A DNA stretch of 64,000 nt from Bdellovibrionales bacterium RIFOXYD12_FULL_39_22 (lineage in GTDB: Bacteria > Bdellovibrionota > Bacteriovoracia > Bacteriovoracales > Bacteriovoracaceae), in assembly GCA_001770205.1 (NCBI GenBank), contig MEQL01000060.1, positions 1 to 64,000 on the forward strand, read 5' to 3'. Position 1 is the stretch's first letter. Every line of letters begins with the position of its first letter. The translations under genes were made by a program, and so were the position numbers. Below, one piece after another: positions 26,719 to 34,729 of the stretch. The notes under the pieces are model-generated. The model made no database searches. It had not been told where the DNA came from and saw nothing but the letters and a program-made list of their open reading frames with translations.

Positions 26719-27204
26719 TTTCCCGCTCCTTTTTCATGGATACAAAACCCTGACCTCATTAACTACTCGGAAAAATCAAAAAGATTGTTTAATTAATTTA
26801 TCTAATTTTTTAGCGATAAATTATTGCAAAAAATTTTTACTCTATCACTCAGCAGTATTACTTTTAATTTATGATAAATTTAATAATTAACAGCTTTCCC
26901 GGAGTTTTTTTGTCAACCATTTAACTCGGGTTATAATCGAGGTACGGCCATCGCCAATAATCCAGAATTGCAACAGGCAATTGCAAAGTGTCTGCTGAGC
27001 ACGGAATGATTATCTTCCAAAATCATTACTCCAGGAAGAGGGCCAAAGCGCATTACTTTTTCTATGGAGAAATCATCCGCAAGTTCACAACTGCACAATG
27101 TGAACATCTGTCTAGTGGTGGCCCTGCATGCTTGCTTTTTTATGGTGCTATCGTAAATTTTACCGTCAATTTTACGATAGCGCAAAAGCCTAAAATGCAT
27201 TCCC
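26719..27204. other. Noncoding island with several inverted repeats
   Basis: This stretch of nearly 490 bases lies between the motor operon and the TetR locus. It must hold the motor-operon promoter near its left end. Its right part has CTCG/CGAG arms near 26930, AATGATT/AATCATT arms near 27010-27030 and a strong 11-bp hairpin at 27147-27181. Open frames on both strands (26931-27206 minus, 26988-27239 plus) look spurious. It could be a structured RNA or a decayed element. Nothing identifies it. Confidence 0.35.
27147..27181. repeat. 11-bp perfect inverted repeat (hairpin)
   Basis: GCTATCGTAAA at 27147-27157 and TTTACGATAGC at 27171-27181 are exact reverse complements separated by 13 bases. 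No T-run follows on either strand, so it is not a standard terminator. It may be a protein-binding site, a structured RNA element or a remnant of a small mobile repeat. Confidence 0.5.
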
Positions 27205-27237
27205 AAATAAAAAGGCCTGTTTTTTTACCAGGCCTTT
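27205..27237 (-). terminator. Rho-independent terminator after the small secreted protein gene
   Basis: AAAGGCCTG (27211-27219) pairs with CAGGCCTTT (27229-27237). On the minus strand the stem is followed by TTATTT, which fits the end of the transcript from 27272-27706. Confidence 0.7.
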
Positions 27238-27271
27238 AATATGAAATTTAAAAACATTGGCAATTAAGCGA

Positions 27272-27706
27272 TCAATTGCCAATTATCCACCATGTTGCGT
27301 CACGAAACTCACACAAAAATCTAGCATGTCTTCCACGATCATATAATCTATCTAGTTTTGAGATATCCGAAACAATTTCCGAGTAACTCTGACTCATAAG
27401 TTGATCCTGAATAACATCAAGGCCACCAACATTTTCATAGGCACCACGCAGCTTATGATTCCAGGCATTCAGTTGCTCAACAATCAAATCAACAACCACT
27501 TCCTTATTGTCTTCATCATATTGGCCTATATTTAACTTTATGTTACTCATTATTTCAGGATACCAATAAGCAGCTTCTGAGTCATTGCAATAACCTTTTT
27601 TTAAATGAGGAACGAAAAATCCAAGACCAAAATTGGATTCAAGAGCAAAGCTTAAATTCGTGAAAGCAAATCCTAATACCAAAAAAACAACCATTAACTT
27701 TTTCAT
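27272..27706 (-). CDS. Small secreted protein of unknown function
   Basis: The 144-aa protein has a clear signal peptide (cleavage near SFALES). The mature part carries two Cys (KGYCND and RFLCEF) that could form a disulfide. No family is recognised. AAGGAGAGGAG precedes the ATG, a strong ribosome binding site. It is divergent from the TetR regulator and shares an upstream region with three palindromic half-site pairs, so it is probably a target of that regulator. A terminator follows its stop. Confidence 0.65.
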   Translation of the reverse strand: MKKLMVVFLVLGFAFTNLSFALESNFGLGFFVPHLKKGYCNDSEAAYWYPEIMSNIKLNIGQYDEDNKEVVVDLIVEQLNAWNHKLRGAYENVGGLDVIQDQLMSQSYSEIVSDISKLDRLYDRGRHARFLCEFRDATWWIIGN

Positions 27707-27731
27707 AATCTCCTCTCCTTATTTAGTTATC

Positions 27732-27822
27732 AGAACCGTTCTTTATGAACGCGTTCATTTTCATATAAACGCTTATAGGTCAAATCAGAGCAGGAGTCAA
27801 TAACTATTTTTAGAACGTGTTC
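27732..27822. promoter_or_regulatory. Palindromic operator cluster between the secreted protein and TetR genes
   Basis: Three related sites lie in the divergent promoter region: AGAAC-C-GTTCT at 27732-27742, the perfect 14-bp ATGAACGCGTTCAT at 27745-27758, and GAACGTGTTC at 27813-27822. All share GAAC(N)GTTC-type arms. This is the expected kind of target for the adjacent TetR-family protein. Which site controls which gene is inference. Confidence 0.6.
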
Positions 27823-27898
27823 ATTTTTTGCACACTTGTTAAAAACCATGTATTTATATATAGTTAATACTAAATATTCCCATTAATCGGAGGTTCTT

Positions 27899-28534
27899 AT
27901 GGGACTTAGAGAGCAAAATAAATTAAAAACCAAAAAGAAAATATTAGCAGTCAGCACCGCCCTCTTCGTGAAAAACGGTTTTGAAAATGTTGGTATCAGA
28001 GATATCGTTAGCAAAAGCAGCATCAGCATTGGAACATACTATAATTATTTTACCACCAAAGAAGACATTGTCTTTGCTCTAATCGATGAAATCGTCCCTG
28101 ATCTTTTCAACAAATGGTCCAGCGAAAATATGGAAAAACAGGCCAGTGATGTAACCGGCATTATCACCTTGGTGTTCAAGCTTCACTTTGATATTTTTTC
28201 TAAAAAAATATTTATCGTTAAGGAATTTTTTAATATTGTAACCAATCCCAATCTAGTTATGAAAAACTCTCTCTACAAGGACAAAATATCAGAATACAAG
28301 ACCATTTTTTGGAATTTCGTTCTTGAGGTGTTGATAAAAAACAATATCAATCCAAATCCTCATAACTATGAAAATTTAAAATCCTTCTTTTGGGCCATCT
28401 ACATCACCAGTGTTTATTACTGGATACAAGACACCTCCCCGAAAAAGCAAAATACATTCGCTTACCTTAAAACCACTCTCGATACCTTTCTTTACGGAGT
28501 AACTGATTCATGCATCTCTTTAAACAGAAACTAA
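27899..28534 (+). CDS. TetR/AcrR-family transcriptional regulator
   Basis: The 211-aa protein has a canonical N-terminal TetR helix-turn-helix (residues about 8-60, with KKILAVSTALFVKNGF, VGIRDIV and IGTYYNYF). An all-helical ligand-binding part without recognised family signatures follows. GGAGGT lies five bases before the ATG. It is divergent from a small secreted protein gene, and palindromic GAAC/GTTC sites lie between them, so it likely represses itself and that gene. The ligand is unknown. Confidence 0.85.
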   Translation: MGLREQNKLKTKKKILAVSTALFVKNGFENVGIRDIVSKSSISIGTYYNYFTTKEDIVFALIDEIVPDLFNKWSSENMEKQASDVTGIITLVFKLHFDIFSKKIFIVKEFFNIVTNPNLVMKNSLYKDKISEYKTIFWNFVLEVLIKNNINPNPHNYENLKSFFWAIYITSVYYWIQDTSPKKQNTFAYLKTTLDTFLYGVTDSCISLNRN

Positions 28535-28644
28535 ACTCTTTTTACAACAACGCCACGTAACCATTTGGCGCATACAGTTCCCATTTTTATGCTGAGTTCA
28601 AGTATAATGAAATTCTAAAAAATTTACTGCTGTATAAATACTTA

Positions 28645-30276
28645 CTAATAAATTGTTGTAAACAGCAAGCTAAACGGCCGCAAAGCGTTAGTCAGCTTCA
28701 TGGTATACATCAACTCATATATATTAGCGTTAGTAGCATCCGGCAAAAAGCCCCCAAAAGTTACGGCATCTGGCCGCCAAGTGCGTGGCCGTCCGTAGGT
28801 ATAATTCCAGGCCCACTCTCTCCGCTTCGTTCCCGGGCCTTCGGGAGTTACCCACTGGCCAACTCCTCTTATATCGAATCCACCCCGAGCACTCATCATA
28901 TCAATATCGTCAAAGGTGGTAGGAAAGTATTTTTGTAAACTCTCCTGATATTTAAAGGCGGCACGTACGTTGATGCTAATCTTCTTTCCGGTAACATCAC
29001 TGGCCAAGATAACCGCTTCGCCATTTTTACTCTCTCGATATAAACGGGCCCGCTCCGATAATTCATTAAATTTTACTTTATGGTTTAAAAGCAATTGATT
29101 CGGATCTAACAAAAAATATTTTCCTTTTACGACAAAGTGCTCCTCTTCTTGGAAGCCAATTCTAACAAATTCCTGAGACACATCCCGCTCCAACATGTCT
29201 CTCTCTAAATCTTTACAGTTGTAGTCTGCAGGAATTTCCTCACCTTGTATGATCATTTCCGGATATTTGATACTGCAAACATAGCCCTCCAGATCACTTT
29301 GAGCGGCCAGCGCAAAATGGTCAAAAGATTTTTGTAATTTTTGATTGGCCGTACTCTCATCGTAGCGGGCCTTAAGCAACGTTGGAAATTTTCTCAACTG
29401 TTCATAAATCTCTTTCCTGGTAATTACTTGCGGCAGGCCACGGCCTTTACCTAAAGTAAGAAAGCGATTCGTCATATTGTTTATCGCCGAAAATTTTAAA
29501 ACTTCATTCATTGCGGCCGGAGTATCATCCAAATTATAACAATCCAAGTAGTAGATTGTTCCCACCATTCTCGCTAGTCCAGAAATAATGTAGCTCATAT
29601 ATGGCCGAATAAAAGTCTTCTTGGCATCATCGGGATCTAGAAAGCGTCGATCCTTATCCTCTCCTACCCAAATAGATTTATCAAACTCAAACTGAAAAAG
29701 TTCTGGTTTGGCGGCCATCATATCCCGAGCAACAAAGAGCATCATTTCCATTCCTGGAAGAACTTCTTTGGCCAAAAAATTTTGCACCTCTGAAATCTTT
29801 TTAAACATTGTCTTGGCCGGATCCTTCGGCGGATCAGTCAAGTAATGAAAGAGAACTTCCACATGCGGGCCATAGATATAGCGGTTTTCATAGATTTGTC
29901 TTAAGCGATATAAAATTGCCAAGTGAGTTAAGTCAGTATCTTCTACAATCCCACGTAACCGCCATAAAATTCCTTCAAATAAAGGTAGCGGTTCTACAAA
30001 CATCTTAAATATTTGCACTCCTAAGAAGTTCGGATTTGCTTTGGCCAATTCAATAATTTCTTGGCGCACTTTTAAAAGATCTGCCTTGGAATTGATCAGC
30101 ATGATCTTATTGCGAATATCGTCAATAACCGGCTGTTGATCACTACTTTCCATGGCCACACTCCGCTCTGGAGTTGGTTTAGAAAGCGACACATAGTTCA
30201 CTTTGTAGTAAAGGTGAAAACTTAAAATTCCAGCAAAGAATCCTAAAATGGCAAAAACTGTCTTGATGTCACGCAT
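28645..30276 (-). CDS. Membrane-anchored protein of unknown function
   Basis: The 543-aa protein has one N-terminal transmembrane anchor (about 8-25) and a large, mostly helical extracytoplasmic part with a C-terminal beta-rich segment (GGFDIRGVGQWVTPEG). No enzymatic motif or known family is recognised. ATG 30276 with AAGGAG upstream is preferred to the longer frame, because the hydrophobic anchor follows it directly. It stands alone, divergent from cdsA. Confidence 0.55.
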   Translation of the reverse strand: MRDIKTVFAILGFFAGILSFHLYYKVNYVSLSKPTPERSVAMESSDQQPVIDDIRNKIMLINSKADLLKVRQEIIELAKANPNFLGVQIFKMFVEPLPLFEGILWRLRGIVEDTDLTHLAILYRLRQIYENRYIYGPHVEVLFHYLTDPPKDPAKTMFKKISEVQNFLAKEVLPGMEMMLFVARDMMAAKPELFQFEFDKSIWVGEDKDRRFLDPDDAKKTFIRPYMSYIISGLARMVGTIYYLDCYNLDDTPAAMNEVLKFSAINNMTNRFLTLGKGRGLPQVITRKEIYEQLRKFPTLLKARYDESTANQKLQKSFDHFALAAQSDLEGYVCSIKYPEMIIQGEEIPADYNCKDLERDMLERDVSQEFVRIGFQEEEHFVVKGKYFLLDPNQLLLNHKVKFNELSERARLYRESKNGEAVILASDVTGKKISINVRAAFKYQESLQKYFPTTFDDIDMMSARGGFDIRGVGQWVTPEGPGTKRREWAWNYTYGRPRTWRPDAVTFGGFLPDATNANIYELMYTMKLTNALRPFSLLFTTIY

Positions 30277-30418
30277 AAAAATCTCCTTGGCGTAAAAACG
30301 CAACACCACTATATCGACACTTTCCTTTTAAATTTTATTCCCTCCACTATTTTATTTGTACCGGGCAACAATAACCCACTATTTGCAAAAGAACATTTAC
30401 AGCATTGAATATATAGAT

Positions 30419-31363
30419 ATGAAAATATTCCCACTACTAACTAACGAAATTGCTCCAACTCTTTTTTTAATTGTTAATCTTCTTGTTTTCTTCACTTTGC
30501 TATTTTGGATCTTAGGCCTTATTTTTCCACAAAAAAATTTTGATGACCTAAAAACCAAAACTTACGCCTGGTGGATAATCTTTTTTTGCTATGTTTTCAT
30601 GACACTTATCTCCTTTAAGATTTTTATTATTTCAATGGCCGCTCTTTCCTTCATTGCTTTTCGCGAACTAATTTCAAAGCTAGATATTTCCTTTCAATCA
30701 CGTCGAATAATTTTTTGGGCATACTTGGCCATTCCTGTCCAATATTATCTTATCTATAAAGGGCTAATGTTTGCCTACTTAATTTTCATTCCCGTTGGGA
30801 TGTTTTACTTTATACCCTTGCGCGCAATTTTATCGGGTATTACTAAAGATAGCGTTAAAGTTTTTTCTACCATCTACTGGGGATTAATGCTCACCGTTTT
30901 TGGCCTTGGCCATCTGGCATTCTACTTCTCACTCCCACAAGTGGCCGGATCTGGGGCCGGGCCATCCGGAATCATTCTATTTCTTGTGTTTATGACAGAG
31001 ATGAATGACATCTTTCAATTTATCTGTGGAAAACTTTTTGGCCGTCACAAAATCTCTCCCCAAATCAGTCCCAATAAAACCGTAGAAGGATTCATTGGTG
31101 GGTTGTTTTTTACTACTTTGGCAGGATATTTTCTACGTAACTTACTACCCTTTAACTCCACTCAAACAATCATTGCCTCGGCGCTGATTGCCATCAGTGG
31201 TTTTTTTGGTGACCTAAATATGTCGGCCATAAAAAGAGATCTACAGATAAAAGATATGGGGAATTTTATTCCTGGCCATGGTGGACTTTTAGATAGAATC
31301 GACTCGCTACTATTTTCGGCAGTTATGTTCTTCTATCTCTATTACTATTGGATTTATACCTAG
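30419..31363 (+). CDS. cdsA: Phosphatidate cytidylyltransferase (CDP-diglyceride synthase)
   Basis: The 314-aa integral membrane enzyme has about eight transmembrane helices. Near the C terminus it carries the full family signature (residues 269-295: S-A-I-K-R-D, then K-D-M, then PGHGGLLDRID). It makes CDP-diacylglycerol from CTP and phosphatidic acid, the branch point of phospholipid synthesis. The ATG at 30419 is preferred over a TTG at 30356, though neither has a clear ribosome binding site. It is not next to the usual undecaprenyl-diphosphate synthase or ribosome-recycling genes, so it may be a second copy in the genome. Confidence 0.85.
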   Translation: MKIFPLLTNEIAPTLFLIVNLLVFFTLLFWILGLIFPQKNFDDLKTKTYAWWIIFFCYVFMTLISFKIFIISMAALSFIAFRELISKLDISFQSRRIIFWAYLAIPVQYYLIYKGLMFAYLIFIPVGMFYFIPLRAILSGITKDSVKVFSTIYWGLMLTVFGLGHLAFYFSLPQVAGSGAGPSGIILFLVFMTEMNDIFQFICGKLFGRHKISPQISPNKTVEGFIGGLFFTTLAGYFLRNLLPFNSTQTIIASALIAISGFFGDLNMSAIKRDLQIKDMGNFIPGHGGLLDRIDSLLFSAVMFFYLYYYWIYT

Positions 31364-31369
31364 CCCAAG

Positions 31370-31501
31370 TTATTCATGATAATTGATTGCCATTTTTTGC
31401 CGCAATGAATTTCTATAAGCATAACTTTGCCTATAATCCTTGGATTGCACGACCAACCAAATGGCCAAACATAATACGAGGGCAAGTTTAATTTCTTTCA
31501 T
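31370..31501 (-). CDS. Possible 43-aa single-helix membrane protein
   Basis: A short frame starting at ATG 31501 encodes an N-terminal hydrophobic helix (IKLALVLCLAIWLVV) followed by a basic, Tyr-rich tail of about 25 residues. It lies convergent to cdsA, ending 7 bp from its stop. Composition and layout are those of small bacterial membrane proteins, but the ribosome binding site is weak. Similarity to other proteins cannot be judged from the sequence alone. Confidence 0.35.
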   Translation of the reverse strand: MKEIKLALVLCLAIWLVVQSKDYRQSYAYRNSLRQKMAINYHE

Positions 31502-31620
31502 AGATACTACACCAAGGATAATATCGGACTATTCATTGAAGAACTTAAATTATGGCCTTATAATATTGTTTGCAATTAAAACTTTTACCCTACACTCAAA
31601 CACTATTTAGAGGGCCTATT

Positions 31621-32565
31621 ATGCGTAATTTATTTTTTTCTCTTCCTTGTTTTTTTTGTTGTCTAATGCTCTCTTCTTGCTCTGACATAAAAAAACTCAA
31701 AGAAGAAAATAAAACTCTTTCGGAAAAAGTTACGGCCTACGAACAAAATATTGCGGAACTGAGCGCAAAACTGGCCACCACGGAAAGCTCTTTGTTGGCC
31801 GCTACCGCCGAGCTGGCACAAGTAAAAGGCGAGCGCGATCAATTCAAAACAGACAGCGATAAACTACAAACAGTCGAATCAGAGCTGGCCTCACTCCGAG
31901 AAAGTGATCGTGGTTTTTATGATAAGACTCTCTCTTTGCACAATAAATCACAGGAGAGTCTCGCCTTAGCGGATTTAACCGAGGCCCAAACATCCTGGGA
32001 GACCTTTTTACAAAAATATCCTAATTCAGATCTTGTCACCAAAGCACAAGAATATTTAAAAGAGACAAAAAAACAGGCCTTGATTGCTGGCCCTATTGCT
32101 GAAGGCGAAAGAAAAATTGATGAAGCACTAAAAAAATATGAATTCAACAATGCCTACTATGAATTAAATAAGATCAAAAATGATCTTCCGAAAGATCGCT
32201 TTAATAAAAATCGCAAAAAAATTGAAGAGGCCATCAAACGGCCTATTATCTTTGCCAATTATGATGAATTTTATGATAACTCAGTGGCCGGACTTTGGCT
32301 GGATGCTCGTTACAAGGTCTATGCCAAAATTGATAGTAAAGGCGTTCGTTTTTGCAATCCAACTTTGCCCGACTGCTCTTTTGAACATTCCGTTAAAGTT
32401 CGAAAACAGTTAAGCAAAAAGAAGGAAGGGGAATTAAAAAAGATTTTTGGCAAGGCATCTTGCTTTGATATTTTTATGAAAAACAAATGGATCTATATAC
32501 GCGACTTCAAAGAACAAGAGTGTCCGGCCGCAACCTCTCCGGAAGAGGAAGCAACTGACTTATAA
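31621..32565 (+). CDS. Coiled-coil lipoprotein
   Basis: The 314-aa protein starts at ATG 31621 (AGAGGG upstream) with a lipobox ending in MLSSC. A coiled coil of about 70 residues follows (KKLKEENKTLSEKVTAYEQN onward), then a helical TPR/YbgF-like region around residues 110-150 (ALADLTEAQTSWETFLQKYP) and a C-terminal domain with several Cys. Probably a periplasmic scaffold bound to a membrane by lipid. No specific partner is evident. It is followed by a weak hairpin terminator. Confidence 0.65.
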   Translation: MRNLFFSLPCFFCCLMLSSCSDIKKLKEENKTLSEKVTAYEQNIAELSAKLATTESSLLAATAELAQVKGERDQFKTDSDKLQTVESELASLRESDRGFYDKTLSLHNKSQESLALADLTEAQTSWETFLQKYPNSDLVTKAQEYLKETKKQALIAGPIAEGERKIDEALKKYEFNNAYYELNKIKNDLPKDRFNKNRKKIEEAIKRPIIFANYDEFYDNSVAGLWLDARYKVYAKIDSKGVRFCNPTLPDCSFEHSVKVRKQLSKKKEGELKKIFGKASCFDIFMKNKWIYIRDFKEQECPAATSPEEEATDL

Positions 32566-32584
32566 GCATGATGATGCTTTTCAT
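32564..32584 (+). terminator. Weak hairpin terminator after the coiled-coil lipoprotein
   Basis: AAGCAT and ATGCTT pair around a GATG loop, directly overlapping the stop codon and followed by TTCATT. The 6-bp AT-rich stem makes this only a modest candidate. Confidence 0.4.
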
Positions 32585-32649
32585 TGTTAAAACTTGCTTG
32601 ACGATGCTTTAATTTACCCGGAATTCCTCAATCAATTAGAAAACCTTCA

Positions 32650-33447
32650 CTAGAAAAATTGAGAAGGCAGCACTCCACCAAAGAGATCTTCAAAAACTGT
32701 TCGCGTGGGACGACGTGGATATTTTTTCCTTTCAAGCTCTCGCATCTTTATTTTTAGTCCGGCCTTTTGCACTGGTGTTACTTCCACAAACTTAACACCT
32801 AAAGCATTAATGGAACTACCTGGCAGCGTAGTTTTATGAACAATCTCTCCTTTGATACAAAAATGATCTTCCAAGATTATTGTCCTAATTTCAATTTTTT
32901 GGCCAATATCAAAATCAGAAATATGTCTAAGCAACATCCCTCCCTCCGAAATATTTACTGACTCAGTATTAAAAAAATGATCGTAGCTATACTTGCTAAT
33001 GTTACAATTGCAAGCAATCGTATAGCGGGGAGCTCCCTCCCACCAGCGAAGTTTGGGGTTGTAATAACTGTGTTTAATTGTAGAAAAAATAAAATACAAG
33101 ACAATTGCAATATTAATAATAGTGAAAATTACCACCGAAAAAAACATTAGATATTGGCCATTTTCATAAAGTGCAAATAAAGAGCGTCCATTGGCCCAAA
33201 TAATCCAGGCCTCAACCAAAAGAAATAAAAAATAACTCCATCTTCGCACCAGTAAAATTAAAAGGCCGGCAATTGGAAAAAGGGCCACTTCTTCAATAAA
33301 AGTAAGTAGAGAAGAATGAGACAATTCAAAGAGAAAAAGATCAACTGCCGAAACATGTTCTAAAAATCCGTGCAGGAGTAACTTGAATGGAGGTAGTAAA
33401 ATGTAGAACATGGCCAACAGAACTAATATAAATGGTTTTCTTGCCAA
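32650..33447 (-). CDS. PilZ-domain membrane protein
   Basis: The 265-aa protein has three or four N-terminal transmembrane helices (to about residue 130), then a PilZ domain with the NxSxxG-type motif NISEGGMLL and a terminal beta strand ALGVKFVEV. The Arg-rich entry motif (RxxxR) of cyclic-di-GMP-binding PilZ domains is degenerate here, reading RYTIACN, so ligand binding is uncertain. The start is TTG with AAGGAG six bases upstream. The location near envelope genes fits a role in surface or motility control, but this is inference. Confidence 0.75.
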   Translation of the reverse strand: MARKPFILVLLAMFYILLPPFKLLLHGFLEHVSAVDLFLFELSHSSLLTFIEEVALFPIAGLLILLVRRWSYFLFLLVEAWIIWANGRSLFALYENGQYLMFFSVVIFTIINIAIVLYFIFSTIKHSYYNPKLRWWEGAPRYTIACNCNISKYSYDHFFNTESVNISEGGMLLRHISDFDIGQKIEIRTIILEDHFCIKGEIVHKTTLPGSSINALGVKFVEVTPVQKAGLKIKMRELERKKYPRRPTRTVFEDLFGGVLPSQFF

Positions 33448-33538
33448 AAGAGACTCCTTCTCAACTTATGTGCTATAAGCAAAGTATAGTTCATATGGCC
33501 AAAAATCAGCAACTGCTTTTAAAATTCACTAATTTTGC

Positions 33539-34720
33539 CTATCCAACTATGCGCACATTATCCAAATAAGAATTATCATCCCTGATCTGCTTCAAGGCCA
33601 AAAGTGAAAAAATAATTGAAATTATATATGGTACAAAGAAAGAAATTAATATCGCTTTAGTAGTAATATAAATGGGAATTTTTCTATCCATAAAAATGGC
33701 CGGCATTATTTCTGGCCCATATTTGTCAAGTAACCATAAGCTAATTAGTCCTGTTCCTACTCCTAAAAAAATGGTTATAAAGCTTAGATTAAAAAGAAAA
33801 ATAGTGGTAACAGAATCAATTTGTTTTTTTGATGCTCCCAAAATCCAAAAACTGGTTAAATCACTTTTTATCTTATTAAAGAAAATAAAAAGTCCAGACG
33901 TTATACATAGCGAAACTAAAAAAGACATGGCCACAAAAAGAAAAATCATAACTGAGGACTCTAATTGCAAGGCCCAAACTAACGCACTATTTTCTCGCTC
34001 CCATGACTTAATTGATAGTATTTGTTGGCCAAATTTTTTCTGTAAATCTTTCTCCAATTTTAACAAATCTTTTGCCCAAAAAATCCTAACTCTATTAATG
34101 GCCGGTAGTTTTACTAAATTTTGCACAAAAGGCAAACGAACCCAGACATTGAATTCATCGGCCTCTGGTACGGAAGTATCAATTATCTTATCCACAAAGG
34201 TAGAACTAACTCGAGGAATGTCTCCAAAAAAAGAATCAACATGCGCTGGGGAGACAAATTGAATCTCATCTCCAACATCTAAGTTTAACTTTAAGGCCAA
34301 ATATGTCGGAATAATAACGTTATCAATTTTGTCTGACTGCAAAAACTTTGGAAGTTTCACATCTTGAGCAATCCCATGCAAAATGGCCGGAGAGGTGTAG
34401 TTCATATGTCGCATCATTACCTCTACTTCGTACTCTAAAGAATATTTGACATTGGCATTATTTAAATAATTTCGCCAATCATCAAGAAGATCTTCTTCGA
34501 CATAATCCGCCGTCTGCTCCTTGAGATAAACTACGGCAATACCTTGTACACTTTTCGAGCGTTCCATCAACTTATGTTGCAATCCGCTCATGGTACTTTG
34601 TACGAAAATAAGCGCAAAAGAAGAGATGAAAAGTCCCAAGAGTGCAAGAAAAAGCAAACGCTGCTTGGTCTTTGAAAAAAATATATATCCTGTAAAATAT
34701 TTTAAGAAATGGATAATCAC
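33539..34720 (-). CDS. LolC/LolE-like ABC transporter permease (FtsX superfamily)
   Basis: The 393-aa protein has an N-terminal helix (about 20-45), a periplasmic domain of about 200 residues and three C-terminal helices (from about residue 255), the layout of LolC/LolE. Such permeases release lipoproteins from the inner membrane for LolA. No LolD-type ATPase is encoded nearby, so it must use one from elsewhere. The start is GTG with AGGGA upstream, 9 bp after the fadJ-type gene, suggesting co-transcription with beta-oxidation genes. Confidence 0.7.
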   Translation of the reverse strand: MIIHFLKYFTGYIFFSKTKQRLLFLALLGLFISSFALIFVQSTMSGLQHKLMERSKSVQGIAVVYLKEQTADYVEEDLLDDWRNYLNNANVKYSLEYEVEVMMRHMNYTSPAILHGIAQDVKLPKFLQSDKIDNVIIPTYLALKLNLDVGDEIQFVSPAHVDSFFGDIPRVSSTFVDKIIDTSVPEADEFNVWVRLPFVQNLVKLPAINRVRIFWAKDLLKLEKDLQKKFGQQILSIKSWERENSALVWALQLESSVMIFLFVAMSFLVSLCITSGLFIFFNKIKSDLTSFWILGASKKQIDSVTTIFLFNLSFITIFLGVGTGLISLWLLDKYGPEIMPAIFMDRKIPIYITTKAILISFFVPYIISIIFSLLALKQIRDDNSYLDNVRIVG

Positions 34721-34729
34721 AAAGGTCCC

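Noticed and set aside
26931..27206. 91-aa minus-strand open frame
   Set aside because: It begins just after a terminator, has no ribosome binding site, and its product shows no signal, helix pattern or familiar motif. A plus-strand frame overlaps it equally well.
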